Assembly (NCBI RefSeq): GCF_004912195.1
Contig: NZ_STGW01000002.1
Span: 102,049-166,048, forward strand
DNA: 64,000 nt
Origin: Nocardioides caeni
GTDB taxonomy: Bacteria; Actinomycetota; Actinomycetes; Propionibacteriales; Nocardioidaceae
Direction of reading: 5' to 3'
The position numbers and the translations under genes are program-made. The notes under the pieces were generated by a model. That model had not been told where the DNA came from. It searched no databases and worked only from the letters and a program-made list of their open reading frames with translations. This document shows positions 49,160 through 58,594 of this stretch, piece by piece; the stretch's first letter is position 1; every line of letters starts with the position of its first letter.

Positions 49160-50041
49160 TCAGCGGGCGCGGGTCAACGTGGCGCGACGTGGCACGGGCT
49201 GGCAGCGGGGGCAGAAGTACGACGACCGGTTCATGAACGCGACCCGCCGGATCGGGCGCGCGCACCGGTCGCACGGCTCGCCCTCCCGGCCGTAGGCGTG
49301 CAGCGACCGGTCGAAGTAGCCGGACTCGCCATTGACGTTGACATAAAGGGCGTCGAAGGACGTACCGCCCTGGGCCAGCGCCGCCCTCATCACGTCGCGG
49401 GCGTGGCCGAGCAGGGTGACCGCCTGCTGGCGGGTCAGCCGCTCCCCCGGGCGTTCACCGTGGATGCCGGCGCGCCACAGGGCCTCGTCGGCATAGATGT
49501 TGCCGACGCCGGAGATCAGTGTCTGGTCGAGCAGGAGCCGCTTGACCGCGGACGTGCGGGTCCGCAGGCGCGCGACGAACGCGGCGTCGTCGAAGTCGGG
49601 GTCGAGCGGGTCCCGCGCGATGTGGGCGATCTCCGGCGGCAGGTGGGCCCCGCCGACGGAGACCGACAACCCGCCGAACATGCGCTGGTCGACGAACCGC
49701 AGCTCGCGGCCGTGCTCGGTCCCAGTCAGGGCGAAGCGCACCCGCAGGTGTCGCTCGGCGGGCGCGTCGACCGGCTGCACGAGCATCTGACCGCTCATCC
49801 CGAGGTGGGCGAGGATCGCGTCACCGGTGTCGGGGTCGTCCAGGGGCAGCCAGAGGTACTTGCCGCGCCGCCGGGCACCGACGATCCGGCGACCGGTCAG
49901 GTCGGCCGCGAAGCCCGAGGCGCCGCCGGCGTGTCGGCGTACGGGCCGGTCGTGGAGCACGTCGACCGCAGCGATCCTCGCGCCGACCACGTGGCGCTCG
50001 AGGCCGGCGCGGACGACCTCAACCTCGGGGAGCTCGGGCAC
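49160..50041 (-). CDS. mutM: Formamidopyrimidine-DNA glycosylase (Fpg)
   Basis: 293 residues. After the initiator the protein reads [20 protein letters not shown], giving the catalytic Pro-Glu. It ends with the zinc finger [20 protein letters not shown] followed by CPRCQ. The lysine of the H2TH region ([20 protein letters not shown]) is present. Removes 8-oxoguanine. GTG start; encoded 18 bp after rnc. Confidence 0.95.
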   Translation of the reverse strand: MPELPEVEVVRAGLERHVVGARIAAVDVLHDRPVRRHAGGASGFAADLTGRRIVGARRRGKYLWLPLDDPDTGDAILAHLGMSGQMLVQPVDAPAERHLRVRFALTGTEHGRELRFVDQRMFGGLSVSVGGAHLPPEIAHIARDPLDPDFDDAAFVARLRTRTSAVKRLLLDQTLISGVGNIYADEALWRAGIHGERPGERLTRQQAVTLLGHARDVMRAALAQGGTSFDALYVNVNGESGYFDRSLHAYGREGEPCDRCARPIRRVAFMNRSSYFCPRCQPVPRRATLTRAR

Positions 50042-50059
50042 GGCAGGACCGAGGGAGGG

Positions 50060-50794
50060 TCAGCTGCCGCCGGCCGGACGGCCGTGCAGGTCGAGGCCGA
50101 GGGCGGCGGCGATCTCGCCGTAGGCGGTCTCGGCGGCGCCCTGCTCGGCTTCCTTCTTGGACCGGCCCTTGCCGTTGCCGTAGAGGTGGTCGCCGACGCG
50201 CACCTGGGCGGTGAAGGTCTTCATGTGGTCGGGGCCGTCGTCCTCGATGACGTACTCGGGGACACCGAGGCCCTGGTCGGCCGACAGCTCCTGGAGCGAG
50301 GTCTTCCAGTCCAGTCCGGCACCGAGGCCGGAGGCGACGTCGAGAAGCGGGTCGAAGAGTCGGTGCACGACCTCGGCCGAGACCTCGATGCCCCCGCTGA
50401 GGTGGACCGCACCGATCACGGCCTCGAGGGTGTCGGACAGGATCGACGCTTTGTCGCGGCCCCCGGTGGCCTCCTCGCCGCGTCCGAGCTTGATGTGGGC
50501 GCCCAGGCCGATCCCGCGAGCGACGCCGGCGAGCGCCCGGGCGTTGACCACGGCGGCCCGCAGCTTGGCGAGCCTGCCCTCGGACAGGTCGGGGTGCGCG
50601 AGATAGAGCGTCTCGGTGACGACCACCCCGAGGACCGAGTCCCCGAGGAACTCGAGCCGCTCGTTGGTCGGCAGCCCGCCGTTCTCGTAGGCGTACGAGC
50701 GGTGGGTCAGGGCGCGCTCGAGCAGCGCGGGGTCCAGCGTGGGACTCCCGAGCGCTCGGCGCAGCTCGTCGTAGCTGCTGACCTCGGTGGCGAT
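50060..50794 (-). CDS. rnc: Ribonuclease III (start codon uncertain)
   Basis: Double-stranded-RNA endonuclease. Signature [20 protein letters not shown] is complete, and the C-terminal dsRBD contains [20 protein letters not shown]. The frame is open from the rpmF stop (50825) to 50060, yet contains no ATG, GTG or TTG before the catalytic signature. Family-like sequence begins [20 protein letters not shown], where the first residue is encoded by GTC. I place the start at ATC 50794 provisionally (244 residues); a GTG-to-GTC change or sequencing error at 50782 would explain it. Confidence 0.82.
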   Translation of the reverse strand: MATEVSSYDELRRALGSPTLDPALLERALTHRSYAYENGGLPTNERLEFLGDSVLGVVVTETLYLAHPDLSEGRLAKLRAAVVNARALAGVARGIGLGAHIKLGRGEEATGGRDKASILSDTLEAVIGAVHLSGGIEVSAEVVHRLFDPLLDVASGLGAGLDWKTSLQELSADQGLGVPEYVIEDDGPDHMKTFTAQVRVGDHLYGNGKGRSKKEAEQGAAETAYGEIAAALGLDLHGRPAGGS

Positions 50795-50824
50795 GCCGGC
50801 GGCCTGGACGTCAGGCGGGTCGGA

Positions 50825-51010
50825 TCAGAGAACCTGGCGACGGTCGCCGCGGGCGCCGTACTGACCGCAGGTGCCGCAGGCACGGTGGGGCAGGTGCTTG
50901 GCACCGCAGGCCGGGTTGGCGCAGGTGGCCAGGGTCGGCGCGACGGCCTTCCAGGCAGAGCGACGGTGACGCGTGTTGCTGCGCGACATCTTCCGCTTCG
51001 GGACAGCCAC
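50825..51010 (-). CDS. rpmF: 50S ribosomal protein L32
   Basis: 61 residues: VAVPKRKMSRSNTRHRRSAW, then CANPACGAKHLPHRACGTCG, with four cysteines forming a zinc ribbon (the zinc-binding C+ form). GTG 51010 behind AGGAG. It follows DUF177, the usual partner, at 128 bp. Confidence 0.96.
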   Translation of the reverse strand: MAVPKRKMSRSNTRHRRSAWKAVAPTLATCANPACGAKHLPHRACGTCGQYGARGDRRQVL

Positions 51011-51138
51011 TGTTATCTCCTCGTCAATGCATGCAGCCAGGCCTACAGCCAGGCAAACTGAAGTCTTCTGCCCTCCGACCGCGGTGACGCAGCCGATCAG
51101 GCAACCGGACAATCCTACGAGACGCTCACCGAAGAGCG

Positions 51139-51762
51139 TTATTCCTCGCCGTCCGCGAGACCGACCAGGCCCGACCACCGGGGGTCGATCGGGGCGTCGT
51201 GGTGGTGCTCGGGGTCGTCGGCGAGCCGGGCACCGCACTCCACGCACAGGCCGGGGCAGTCCTCGGAGCACAGGGGCTGGAGCGGCAGCGCGAGCACGAT
51301 CGCGTCGCGCACGGCGGCCTCGAGGTCGAGCAGGTCGCCGTCGAGCAGGCTGACCTGCTCGTCGTCCTCCTCGACACTGGCCGCGTCGCGACCGTCGTCG
51401 TAGAGGTAGAGCTCCTGGAAGGTCACCTCGACGTCGTCGGTCAGCGGCTCGAGGCAGCGGACGCACTCCCCCTCCAGCGGCGCGCCGACGTCAGCCGTGA
51501 CCAGCACGCCCTCCATCACGGCCTCCAGCCGCAGGTCGAGCTCGACCGGGGCGCCCTCGGGCACACCGAGCACCTCGATGCCGAGGTCGGCCGGGGCGGG
51601 GACCGTGCGGCTCAGCTCACGCTGGGACCCGGGTCGGCGACCGAGGTCGTGGGTGTCGAGCACCAGGGGTGCTCGGGGATCAAGGCGCTTCAGGGCTCTG
51701 CTCTCACTGGCTCTCGGGGGCGTGGTTCGGGACGACGCAAGCCTATCGTCCGAACCTCTCAA
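51139..51762 (-). CDS. DUF177 (YceD-like) protein
   Basis: 207 residues. CVRCLEPL and CSEDCPGLCVECGARL (Cys pairs) with the acidic middle identify the YceD/DUF177 family, linked to 23S rRNA maturation and rpmF in other bacteria. The start at TTG 51762 overlaps the coaD stop; GTG 51663 (at LVLDTHDLGR) is an alternative that would remove a poorly conserved 33 residues. Confidence 0.86.
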   Translation of the reverse strand: MRGSDDRLASSRTTPPRASESRALKRLDPRAPLVLDTHDLGRRPGSQRELSRTVPAPADLGIEVLGVPEGAPVELDLRLEAVMEGVLVTADVGAPLEGECVRCLEPLTDDVEVTFQELYLYDDGRDAASVEEDDEQVSLLDGDLLDLEAAVRDAIVLALPLQPLCSEDCPGLCVECGARLADDPEHHHDAPIDPRWSGLVGLADGEE

Positions 51763-52232
51763 CCCAGCTTCGCGCGCAACCTGTCGAGCACGGCGGCCGG
51801 GACCAGGTCGGAGACGTCGCCCCCCAAAGAGGCGACCTCCTTGACCAGGCTGGAGGACACGTAGCCGAGGCTGGCCGTCGTCGGGACGAAGACGGTCTCG
51901 ACGCCCGTGAGGTGGGCGTTCATCTGCGCCATCGGCAGCTCGTACTCATAGTCGTTGCCGCCGCGCAGGCCCTTGACGATCGCCTGGGCGTCGATCTCCC
52001 GGCAGAAGTCGACGATGAGGCCGGTGAAGCCCATCACGGTCACATTCGGCAGATCGGCGCAGGCCTCGCGCAGCATCTCCAGACGCTCCTCCGGATCGAA
52101 GAGACGCGACTTGGAGATGTTGGTGCCCGTCGCGATGACGAGCTCGTCGAAGAGCCCCGCGGCTCGCCGGAAGATGTCGACGTGACCATTGGTCACGGGG
52201 TCGAACGAGCCGGGGCACACCGCGCGGGTCAT
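51759..52232 (-). CDS. coaD: Phosphopantetheine adenylyltransferase
   Basis: 157 residues; penultimate step of CoA synthesis. CPGSFDPVTNGHVDIFRRAA contains the nucleotidyl-transfer TNGH motif, and KGLRGGNDYEYELPMAQMN is the second signature. About 10 bp separates it from rsmD, its usual neighbour. Confidence 0.96.
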   Translation of the reverse strand: MTRAVCPGSFDPVTNGHVDIFRRAAGLFDELVIATGTNISKSRLFDPEERLEMLREACADLPNVTVMGFTGLIVDFCREIDAQAIVKGLRGGNDYEYELPMAQMNAHLTGVETVFVPTTASLGYVSSSLVKEVASLGGDVSDLVPAAVLDRLRAKLG

Positions 52233-52241
52233 GGGCCAAGG

Positions 52242-52838
52242 CTAGTGGTCATCGGCGGCCGACAGCACGGCCGCCTCGGCCAGCCAGAGCGTGGTCTCGC
52301 CGTACTTCTTCTGGCGGCGCTTGCCGGCCAGCGGTTCGAGACCCGCCGGCCAGGTCGGCTCGGGGCCGCGCCGGGAGCGTTCGACGACCACGAGTGCGCC
52401 GTCCGCCAGCCAGCCGTTGGCCACGAGCAGGGCCAGGTCGGCGGCGAGCGCCTCGTCGGTGAGCGGGTAGGGCGGGTCGGTGAACACCACGTCGTAGGAC
52501 GCCCGGGCCGGCTCGGCGAGCACGGACGCCACCGCGCGGGCCACCACCTCGGCGGCGTCGCAGCCGATGCTGCGGGCGTTGGCACGGATCAGGTCGGCCG
52601 TGCGACGGTCGGCCTCGACGAGGGTCGCGCCGGCCGCGCCGCGCGACCACGCCTCCAGCCCAATGGCGCCCGAGCCGGCGTAGAGGTCGAGGAAGCGCAG
52701 GTCGTGGAGCGATCCGGCCCACGCCTCGATCGCGGAGAAGAGCGCCTCACGCACCCGGTCACTCGTCGGCCGGGTCCGGTCGCCGGTGGGGGTCTGCAGG
52801 CGGCGACCGCCCGCGACCCCGGCGATGATCCGGGTCAT
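52242..52838 (-). CDS. rsmD: 16S rRNA m2G966 methyltransferase RsmD
   Basis: 198 residues. RIIAGVAGGRRLQTPTGDRT, then FLDLYAGSGAIGLEAWSRGA (SAM site) and VVFTDPPYPL (the N-methyltransferase DPPY). ATG 52838 behind AAGGAG; the GTG two codons earlier is less likely. It follows recG in the usual recG-rsmD-coaD order. Confidence 0.95.
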   Translation of the reverse strand: MTRIIAGVAGGRRLQTPTGDRTRPTSDRVREALFSAIEAWAGSLHDLRFLDLYAGSGAIGLEAWSRGAAGATLVEADRRTADLIRANARSIGCDAAEVVARAVASVLAEPARASYDVVFTDPPYPLTDEALAADLALLVANGWLADGALVVVERSRRGPEPTWPAGLEPLAGKRRQKKYGETTLWLAEAAVLSAADDH

Positions 52839-52874
52839 CGGCACTCCTTCCTGACAGGGCTCATGGCGTGAGGT

Positions 52875-55130
52875 TCATGACTTGTCGACGAACTCGGCCT
52901 GCTGGGACAGCTCGAGATCGCGGACGGCGGTCGCGAGCTCCGGCACCTGGGCCAGCTCGGCGTCGGTGTCCAGCAGCCCCTCGGCGGCGGCGCGGGCGGC
53001 GACGATCGTGTCCTCGTCACGCAGCACCCGGAGGTTCTCCAGGCTCGAGCGCCGTCCGGCCTGGGAGGCGCCGAGGACATCGCCCTCGCGACGCTGCTCG
53101 AGGTCGACGCGGCTGAGGTGGAAGCCGTCCGTGGTGGATGCGACGGCGTCGAGCCGTTCGCGGGCGGGGCTCTCGGCGTCGGCTCCCGTGACCAGCAGGC
53201 ACAGCCCGGGCAGGCCACCACGTCCGACCCGGCCACGGAGCTGGTGGAGCTGGGAGATGCCGAAGCGGTCGGCGTCGAGGATGACCATCGCGGTGGCGTT
53301 GTGGACGTCGACGCCGACCTCGATCACCGTCGTCGCGACGAGCACGTCGATGGCGCCGGCGGCGAAGGCGCGCATCGTGGCGTCCTTCTCGTCGGCGGCC
53401 ATCCTGCCGTGCAGCCGACCCACCCGGAGTCCGCTGAGCGGGCCGGCACCGAGCCGCTCGACGACCTCCTCGACCGCAGCGGCGCCCGGCGGTGCGGCGG
53501 AGGGCGCCTGGTCGTCAGGGTCCTCGGGATCGGGGAGGTCCACGACGTCAACCTGTCCGGCCTCCTGCTCGTCGCCGGAGATCCGGGGACAGACGACATA
53601 GACCTGGTGGCCCTTGCCGACCTCCTCGCGGACCCGCTGCCAGATGCGGTCGAACCACGCCGGCTGGTCGGCCAGCGGCACGACATTGGTCTGGATCGGC
53701 GCCCGACCGGCGGGGAGCTCGCTCAGCGTGGACACCTCGAGGTCGCCGAAGACCGTCATCGCCACGGTCCGCGGGATCGGCGTGGCCGTCATCACCAGCA
53801 GGTGCGGCGGCGCCGTCGCCTTGTCGGTGAGCGCAGCGCGCTGCTCGACGCCGAAGCGGTGCTGCTCGTCGACCACGACGAGGCCGAGGTCGGCGAACAT
53901 GACCTGGTCCTGCAGCAGGGCGTGGGTGCCGATGACGATGCCGGCCTCGCCGCTGGCGATCCGGGAGAGCGGCCCGGTGCGCTGCGTCTTGGTCATCGAG
54001 CCCGTCAGGAGCTCGACCCGGGTGCCGTCGGCGGACCCGAAGATCGTGCCGCCCTCGGCGAGCTCGCCGAGCATCGTGACGATGGAGCGGTGATGCTGCT
54101 GGGCGAGCACCTCGGTGGGTGCCAACAGTGCCGCCTGGCCGCCGGAGTCGACCACACGGAGCATCGCGCGCAGCGCGACCAGGGTCTTGCCGGAGCCGAC
54201 CTCACCCTGCAGGAGGCGGTTCATCGGGTGGGGACGAGCCAGGTCTGCCTCGATCTCGGCGCCCGTGCTGCGTTGTCCGGCCGTGAGGTCGAACGGCAGG
54301 CGGGCGTCGAACGCCGCCAGCAGCGTGCCGTCGCCGCCGGAGCGGACGGTGGCGGCGAGCTCGCGGTTGGCACGACGACGACGCCCGAGGACGAGCTGGG
54401 TGACCAGGGCCTCCTCGAAGCGGAACCGGTGGTGGGCGCGGGCGACCTGGTCGCGGGTGTCGGGCCGGTGGACCCACTCGTAGGCGTCGTCGATGCCGAG
54501 GACGTCGAAGTCCTCGCGGATGCGGTCGGGCAGCACCTCGACGATCGGCTCGATCACCGACCGGGCGAACTTCACGGCCCGGGCGACGTCCCAGGTCTGC
54601 AGGCCCTTCGTCAGCGGATAGATCGGATAGAGGTCGCCGAACTCGAGGACCTCCTGCACCGCGCTGTCCTCCTCGTCGTCGGCCATCCCGAAGATGCTCA
54701 GCTGCGGGTTGGTCAGCTGCCACTGGTCGCGGAACCGCCCGGCCTTGCCGAGGAAGACGCCGCGGTTGCCGACGGCCACCCGATCCGCATGCCAGTCGGC
54801 CATCTTCTGGTGCTTGGCGAAGAAGGTCATCTTCAGGCTGGGGCCGCCGGTGCGCAGCGTCGCCTCGACCCGGAAGGCGGGCCGCCCGCTCCGACGGTCG
54901 GTGTAACGGTGCTGCTGGCACTCCGAGATCTCGCCGACCACGCAGAGGAGCTGGCCGATGCGCAGGTCCGCGACCCGGGTCAGCGAGCCGGTCTCGAGAT
55001 AGCGACGTGGGAAGTGCCGCAACAGGTCACCCACCGTGCGCAGCCCGAGCCCGTCCTCGAACCTCTTGCGCTGGGTGGGCGTCGCGGCCCCCAAGGCCGC
55101 CGTGAGGGGTGAGTCGAAGGTGATCGCCAC
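52875..55130 (-). CDS. recG: ATP-dependent DNA helicase RecG
   Basis: 751 residues. N-terminal wedge/OB domain, then Walker A QGEVGSGKTLVALRAM, DEQHRFGVEQRAAL (DEQH box) and MTATPIPRTVAMTVFGDLEV. Motif VI is HQLRGRVGRGGLPG. Remodels stalled forks and Holliday junctions. GTG 55130 (MAITFDSPLTAALG); an upstream 51-codon extension overlaps the next gene and is rejected. A disordered Pro/Ala/Asp insert (about 585-610) occurs in the second RecA domain. Confidence 0.95.
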   Translation of the reverse strand: MAITFDSPLTAALGAATPTQRKRFEDGLGLRTVGDLLRHFPRRYLETGSLTRVADLRIGQLLCVVGEISECQQHRYTDRRSGRPAFRVEATLRTGGPSLKMTFFAKHQKMADWHADRVAVGNRGVFLGKAGRFRDQWQLTNPQLSIFGMADDEEDSAVQEVLEFGDLYPIYPLTKGLQTWDVARAVKFARSVIEPIVEVLPDRIREDFDVLGIDDAYEWVHRPDTRDQVARAHHRFRFEEALVTQLVLGRRRRANRELAATVRSGGDGTLLAAFDARLPFDLTAGQRSTGAEIEADLARPHPMNRLLQGEVGSGKTLVALRAMLRVVDSGGQAALLAPTEVLAQQHHRSIVTMLGELAEGGTIFGSADGTRVELLTGSMTKTQRTGPLSRIASGEAGIVIGTHALLQDQVMFADLGLVVVDEQHRFGVEQRAALTDKATAPPHLLVMTATPIPRTVAMTVFGDLEVSTLSELPAGRAPIQTNVVPLADQPAWFDRIWQRVREEVGKGHQVYVVCPRISGDEQEAGQVDVVDLPDPEDPDDQAPSAAPPGAAAVEEVVERLGAGPLSGLRVGRLHGRMAADEKDATMRAFAAGAIDVLVATTVIEVGVDVHNATAMVILDADRFGISQLHQLRGRVGRGGLPGLCLLVTGADAESPARERLDAVASTTDGFHLSRVDLEQRREGDVLGASQAGRRSSLENLRVLRDEDTIVAARAAAEGLLDTDAELAQVPELATAVRDLELSQQAEFVDKS

Positions 55131-55152
55131 CGGTGTCGTGCCTCTCCTGATG

Positions 55153-56820
55153 CTACTCGACCGACATGAGGAGCGGATAGCGCTCCTGACCACCGTCGTA
55201 CACCACGACGTCGACATGGGGGTGGTACTCCTCCACCCATGCCGTCGCGCGCTCGGCCAGCTGCCCGCCCCCGTCCCTGCCACTGACGAGCGTCACGAGC
55301 TCGCCACCCGCGGCCAACAGCCGGTGGAGGACGATCTCGGCGACCGCGCCCAGGTCGTCGCCGACGACCGCGAAGTCGCCGGCGATGACGCCGAGCGCGT
55401 CGCCGACCTCGCAGGGACCGGCCATCGTCATCGCCTGCCGCGCGGCCACCGTGACGGCGCCGTGGCGGACGTGCCGGGCGGTGGCCGTCATCTCCGTGAC
55501 GTCCTGGTCGAAGGCGCGGCCCGGCTCGTGCACCGCCAGCGCGGCGAGGCCCTGGACCTGGGCGTGCGTCGGGATCACCGAGACCCGCAGCCCGCGCGCC
55601 GCGTGGTCGACCTCGGCCGTGCTCGCGGCCGCCAGCGCTGCGGCGACCGACGGCTCGTCGTTGGGGAGTACGACGACCTCCCGCGCGCCGCACTCCGTGA
55701 TCGCCTCGAGCAGCTCGCCGGTGGACGGGCGACGTCCGGGACCACCGGTGACGGCGACGGCGCCGGCCTCCTCGAACAGCGCGGCGAGGCCGGGACCTGC
55801 CGCGACGGCGATGATCCGGCGGCCCGAGAGGGTGGCTGGTGCCGCGGCCCGCTGGGCCGCGATCTGCTCGGCGAAGTGGGTCACCCGGATCCGGTGCGGA
55901 CGGCCGAGGTCGAGGCCGGCCTCGATCGCCGCACCCACGTCGTCGGTGTGGACGTGGACGTTCCACAGACCCTCGCCGCCGACCACCACGACGGAGTCGC
56001 CGAGCTCGCCGAGCCGGGCGCGCAGCGCGGCAACGTCCTCCTCGGTCTCGCATCCCTGGGCGTCGAGCAGGTACATGACCTCGTAGGCCGGACCGTCGGC
56101 GCTGAGGTGGTCGACGCCCGACATCGACTGGGGCACCGGGATCGCGTGACTGCCGAGGGGCGCGGTGACGGCGATCGGCCGGCGCCCGGTCAGGACGGTT
56201 TCCGCAGCGTCGAGGATCACCGACAGCCCACGTCCGCCCGCGTCGACCACCCCCGCACGGGCCAGCACGTCGAGCTGCTCGGGGGTGCGGGCGAGGGCCT
56301 CGCGCGCCGCCGCCGCGGCGTCGGCGAGCACCTCGCTGCTGCGCGCGCCGTCCTGCTCCGCCCGCCGGGCCGCCCCGCCGGCAGCGGCCTTGAGGACGCT
56401 GAGCATGGTGCCCTCGACCGGCTCGCCCACTGCCGCGTAGCTCGCCGCCGAGGCCTGGGCGAGAGCCGCCGCGAGGGCGCGAGCGTTGGGCTCCGTCGGG
56501 TCGGCGGCCGCGAGGCGTCGTACGGACGCACCGAGCATCTCCGAGAGGATCACGCCGGAGTTGCCGCGCGCGCCGAGCAGGGCGCCGCGGACGAGTGCCG
56601 CCAGCACCGCCGACCGGTCGGCGTCGGGCCGGTCCAGCGCCTCGCGGATGGCGTCGCGGGCGGCCACGACAGTGAGGTACATGTTGGTGCCCGTGTCGCC
56701 GTCGGGGACGGGATAGACGTTGAGGGCGTCGATCTCCTCGCGCGCGGTCGCGAGGGCGTCGACGGCGATGTCGACGAACCGGACGACCGCGTCGAGGTCG
56801 ATCCCGCCGCCGCTCCCCAT
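55153..56820 (-). CDS. DAK2/DegV-type fatty-acid kinase FakA-like protein
   Basis: About 555 residues. The N-terminal DhaL-like kinase domain has NVYPVPDGDTGTNMYLTVVA (ATP-Mg aspartates) and RGNSGVILSEMLG. A middle domain and C-terminal FakA-like region follow (DVVVYDGGQERYPLLMSVE). In Firmicutes FakA phosphorylates fatty acids brought by FakB; the role is inferred here. Starts at 56856 and 56865 are also possible. Divergent from rpmB, beside recG as usual. Confidence 0.87.
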   Translation of the reverse strand: MGSGGGIDLDAVVRFVDIAVDALATAREEIDALNVYPVPDGDTGTNMYLTVVAARDAIREALDRPDADRSAVLAALVRGALLGARGNSGVILSEMLGASVRRLAAADPTEPNARALAAALAQASAASYAAVGEPVEGTMLSVLKAAAGGAARRAEQDGARSSEVLADAAAAAREALARTPEQLDVLARAGVVDAGGRGLSVILDAAETVLTGRRPIAVTAPLGSHAIPVPQSMSGVDHLSADGPAYEVMYLLDAQGCETEEDVAALRARLGELGDSVVVVGGEGLWNVHVHTDDVGAAIEAGLDLGRPHRIRVTHFAEQIAAQRAAAPATLSGRRIIAVAAGPGLAALFEEAGAVAVTGGPGRRPSTGELLEAITECGAREVVVLPNDEPSVAAALAAASTAEVDHAARGLRVSVIPTHAQVQGLAALAVHEPGRAFDQDVTEMTATARHVRHGAVTVAARQAMTMAGPCEVGDALGVIAGDFAVVGDDLGAVAEIVLHRLLAAGGELVTLVSGRDGGGQLAERATAWVEEYHPHVDVVVYDGGQERYPLLMSVE

Positions 56821-57009
56821 GGCTCCCCCCGTCGCGGGGCCCGTCGTCGCGTCCATCGGCATCACCCTAGTGTCCGGACGCGGGCGCTCGGCGATTTCGG
56901 CCCGGCACTCCCCCTCGGCTATTCTCTTCCGGTTGCCCGAAGCACCCTGGCCCGACCAGTGGGTGCGCGGGCCGATGAACTTCGATCCGCGATCTCTCAG
57001 GAGTTATCC

Positions 57010-57195
57010 ATGGCCGCCGTGTGCGACATCTGCGACAAGAAGCCGACCTTCGGCAACAACCGGCCGTGGTCGCGCAAGATCACCAAGCGCCGCTTCGACC
57101 CCAACATCCAGCGCGTGCGCGCCGTCGTCAACGGCACCCCCAAGCGCCTCAACGTGTGCACCGGCTGCATCAAGGCCGGCAAGGTCACCCGCTGA
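57010..57195 (+). CDS. rpmB: 50S ribosomal protein L28
   Basis: 61 residues: MAAVCDICDKKPTFGNNRPW, RFDPNIQRVRAVVNGTPKRL and CTGCIKAGKV, with the zinc-binding Cys pairs. ATG 57010 behind AGGAG. Divergent from the FakA-like gene, upstream of a strong hairpin. Confidence 0.97.
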   Translation: MAAVCDICDKKPTFGNNRPWSRKITKRRFDPNIQRVRAVVNGTPKRLNVCTGCIKAGKVTR

Positions 57196-57214
57196 CCCGC
57201 TGACTCTTCCCGTC

Positions 57215-57246
57215 GGAGGCCGCCACCCACTCGGGTGGCGGCCTCC
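57215..57246. terminator. Hairpin between rpmB and thiL
   Basis: A perfect 14-bp stem (ggaggccgccaccc with gggtggcggcctcc), loop actc, between convergent genes. Likely bidirectional. Confidence 0.87.
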
Positions 57247-57270
57247 GCGCATTTCGGTCGGAGGCCACTC

Positions 57271-58251
57271 TCAGAAGTGCGACCACCCCGTCGGCCCGTC
57301 GTACGACGCCCCGTCGACCGTGACCCGAGGGGCTCCCTCGTCGGCGGACGTGGCGTGGACGGTGCCGATCCGCTGCCAGCCGTCGGGCAGAGGGCTGCCG
57401 GAGGGAAAGGTGGCGAGGAGCGCGTGGTCGTCGCCACCGCCGAGGACGAACTGCAGCGGGTCGGCGCCGAGCGCCTGCCCCACGGCCACCAGCGGCTCGG
57501 GGATCTCGAAGCAGGACGTCTCGACGTCGATGGCGACGCCGGAGGCGGTGGCGAGATGCCCCGCCTCGGCCAGCAGTCCGTCGGAGATGTCGATCATCGA
57601 GGTGGCGCCGGCTTCTGCGGCGACCGGCCCCGCAGCGTAGGGCGGCTCCGGACGCCGGTAGGCCTCGACGAGGACGCGCGGCGAGCGGAAGCCCCGGCCG
57701 AGGACCGCGAGGCCACCGGCAGCCCAGCCCTGGCGTCCGTGGAGGGCGACGACGTCGCCGGCGGAAGCGCCCGACCGGAGCACCGGCGAGACCGAGCACG
57801 CCCCGATCACGGTGACCGACACGACCACCTGGTCGGCGCGACTGACGTCGCCGCCGACGAGCCCGGCGCCGACGCCGGCACACTCCTCGGCGAACCCGCG
57901 CGTGAAGTCCAGCGCCCACTGGGCCGGCAGGTCGGCGGGGGCCGCCAGTCCGACCGTCAGCCACTGCGCCCGCCCGCCCATCGCGTTGATGTCGGAGAGG
58001 TTCTGGGCGGCCGCCCGGTGTCCGATGTCGGCCGCCTCCGCCCAGTCACGCCGGAAGTGCCGCCCCTCGACCATGACGTCGGTCGACACCACCACATGGC
58101 CCTTGCGGACCCGTAGGACCGCCGCATCGTCCCCGGGGCCGACCAGCACGTCGTCCCCGGGCGCGGTGGCACCGACGATGGCGGCGATGCGGTCGATGAG
58201 ACCGAACTCGCCCAGGTCGGCGATGCTGGCGGCGGGATCGGGGGTGACCAT
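57271..58251 (-). CDS. thiL: Thiamine-monophosphate kinase
   Basis: 326 residues. LVGPGDDAAVLRVRKGHVVV, STDVMVEGRHFRRDW and GLVGGDVSRADQVVVSVTVI are ThiL hallmarks, with VLGGGDDHALLATFP near the end. Phosphorylates TMP to TPP. ATG 58251; a longer shadow frame upstream is rejected. Confidence 0.95.
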   Translation of the reverse strand: MVTPDPAASIADLGEFGLIDRIAAIVGATAPGDDVLVGPGDDAAVLRVRKGHVVVSTDVMVEGRHFRRDWAEAADIGHRAAAQNLSDINAMGGRAQWLTVGLAAPADLPAQWALDFTRGFAEECAGVGAGLVGGDVSRADQVVVSVTVIGACSVSPVLRSGASAGDVVALHGRQGWAAGGLAVLGRGFRSPRVLVEAYRRPEPPYAAGPVAAEAGATSMIDISDGLLAEAGHLATASGVAIDVETSCFEIPEPLVAVGQALGADPLQFVLGGGDDHALLATFPSGSPLPDGWQRIGTVHATSADEGAPRVTVDGASYDGPTGWSHF

Positions 58252-58356
58252 GGCTCCATCCCACCAGAGGCGGTCGCGAGGAGTTCTGCGGGCACGCCCG
58301 GAGGGAGTAGGTTGGACCGTCCGGCACGTCCGAATCGACCCGAACGGAGCTGACCC

Positions 58357-58593
58357 ATGACGGTTCAGGCCTACATCCTCATCCAGACCGACGTGGGCAA
58401 GGCCGCCGACGTCGCCCGCGAGGTCGGCGCGATCGAGGGCGTCAAGCTGGCCGAGGACGTCACCGGTCCCTACGACGTGATCGTCCGGGCCGAGGCCCGC
58501 AACGTCGACGAGCTCGGCAAGCTCGTGGTCTCGAAGGTGCAGAACCTCGAGGGCATCACCCGCACGCTGACCTGCCCGGTCGTCCACATCTGA
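58357..58593 (+). CDS. Standalone Lrp/AsnC RAM-domain protein
   Basis: 78 residues with no helix-turn-helix. TVQAYILIQTDVGKAADVAR, VAREVGAIEGVKLAEDVTGP, then RNVDELGKLVVSKVQNLEGI, match the RAM effector-binding fold of Lrp-family regulators. It probably binds small ligands or partner Lrp proteins. Starts 105 bp from thiL, divergent; a lipoprotein gene follows within 2 bp. Confidence 0.88.
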   Translation: MTVQAYILIQTDVGKAADVAREVGAIEGVKLAEDVTGPYDVIVRAEARNVDELGKLVVSKVQNLEGITRTLTCPVVHI

Positions 58594-58594
58594 G

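Noticed and set aside
53118..55112. A 664-codon plus-strand frame opposite recG
   Set aside because: Shadow of recG, whose helicase motifs are intact on the minus strand.
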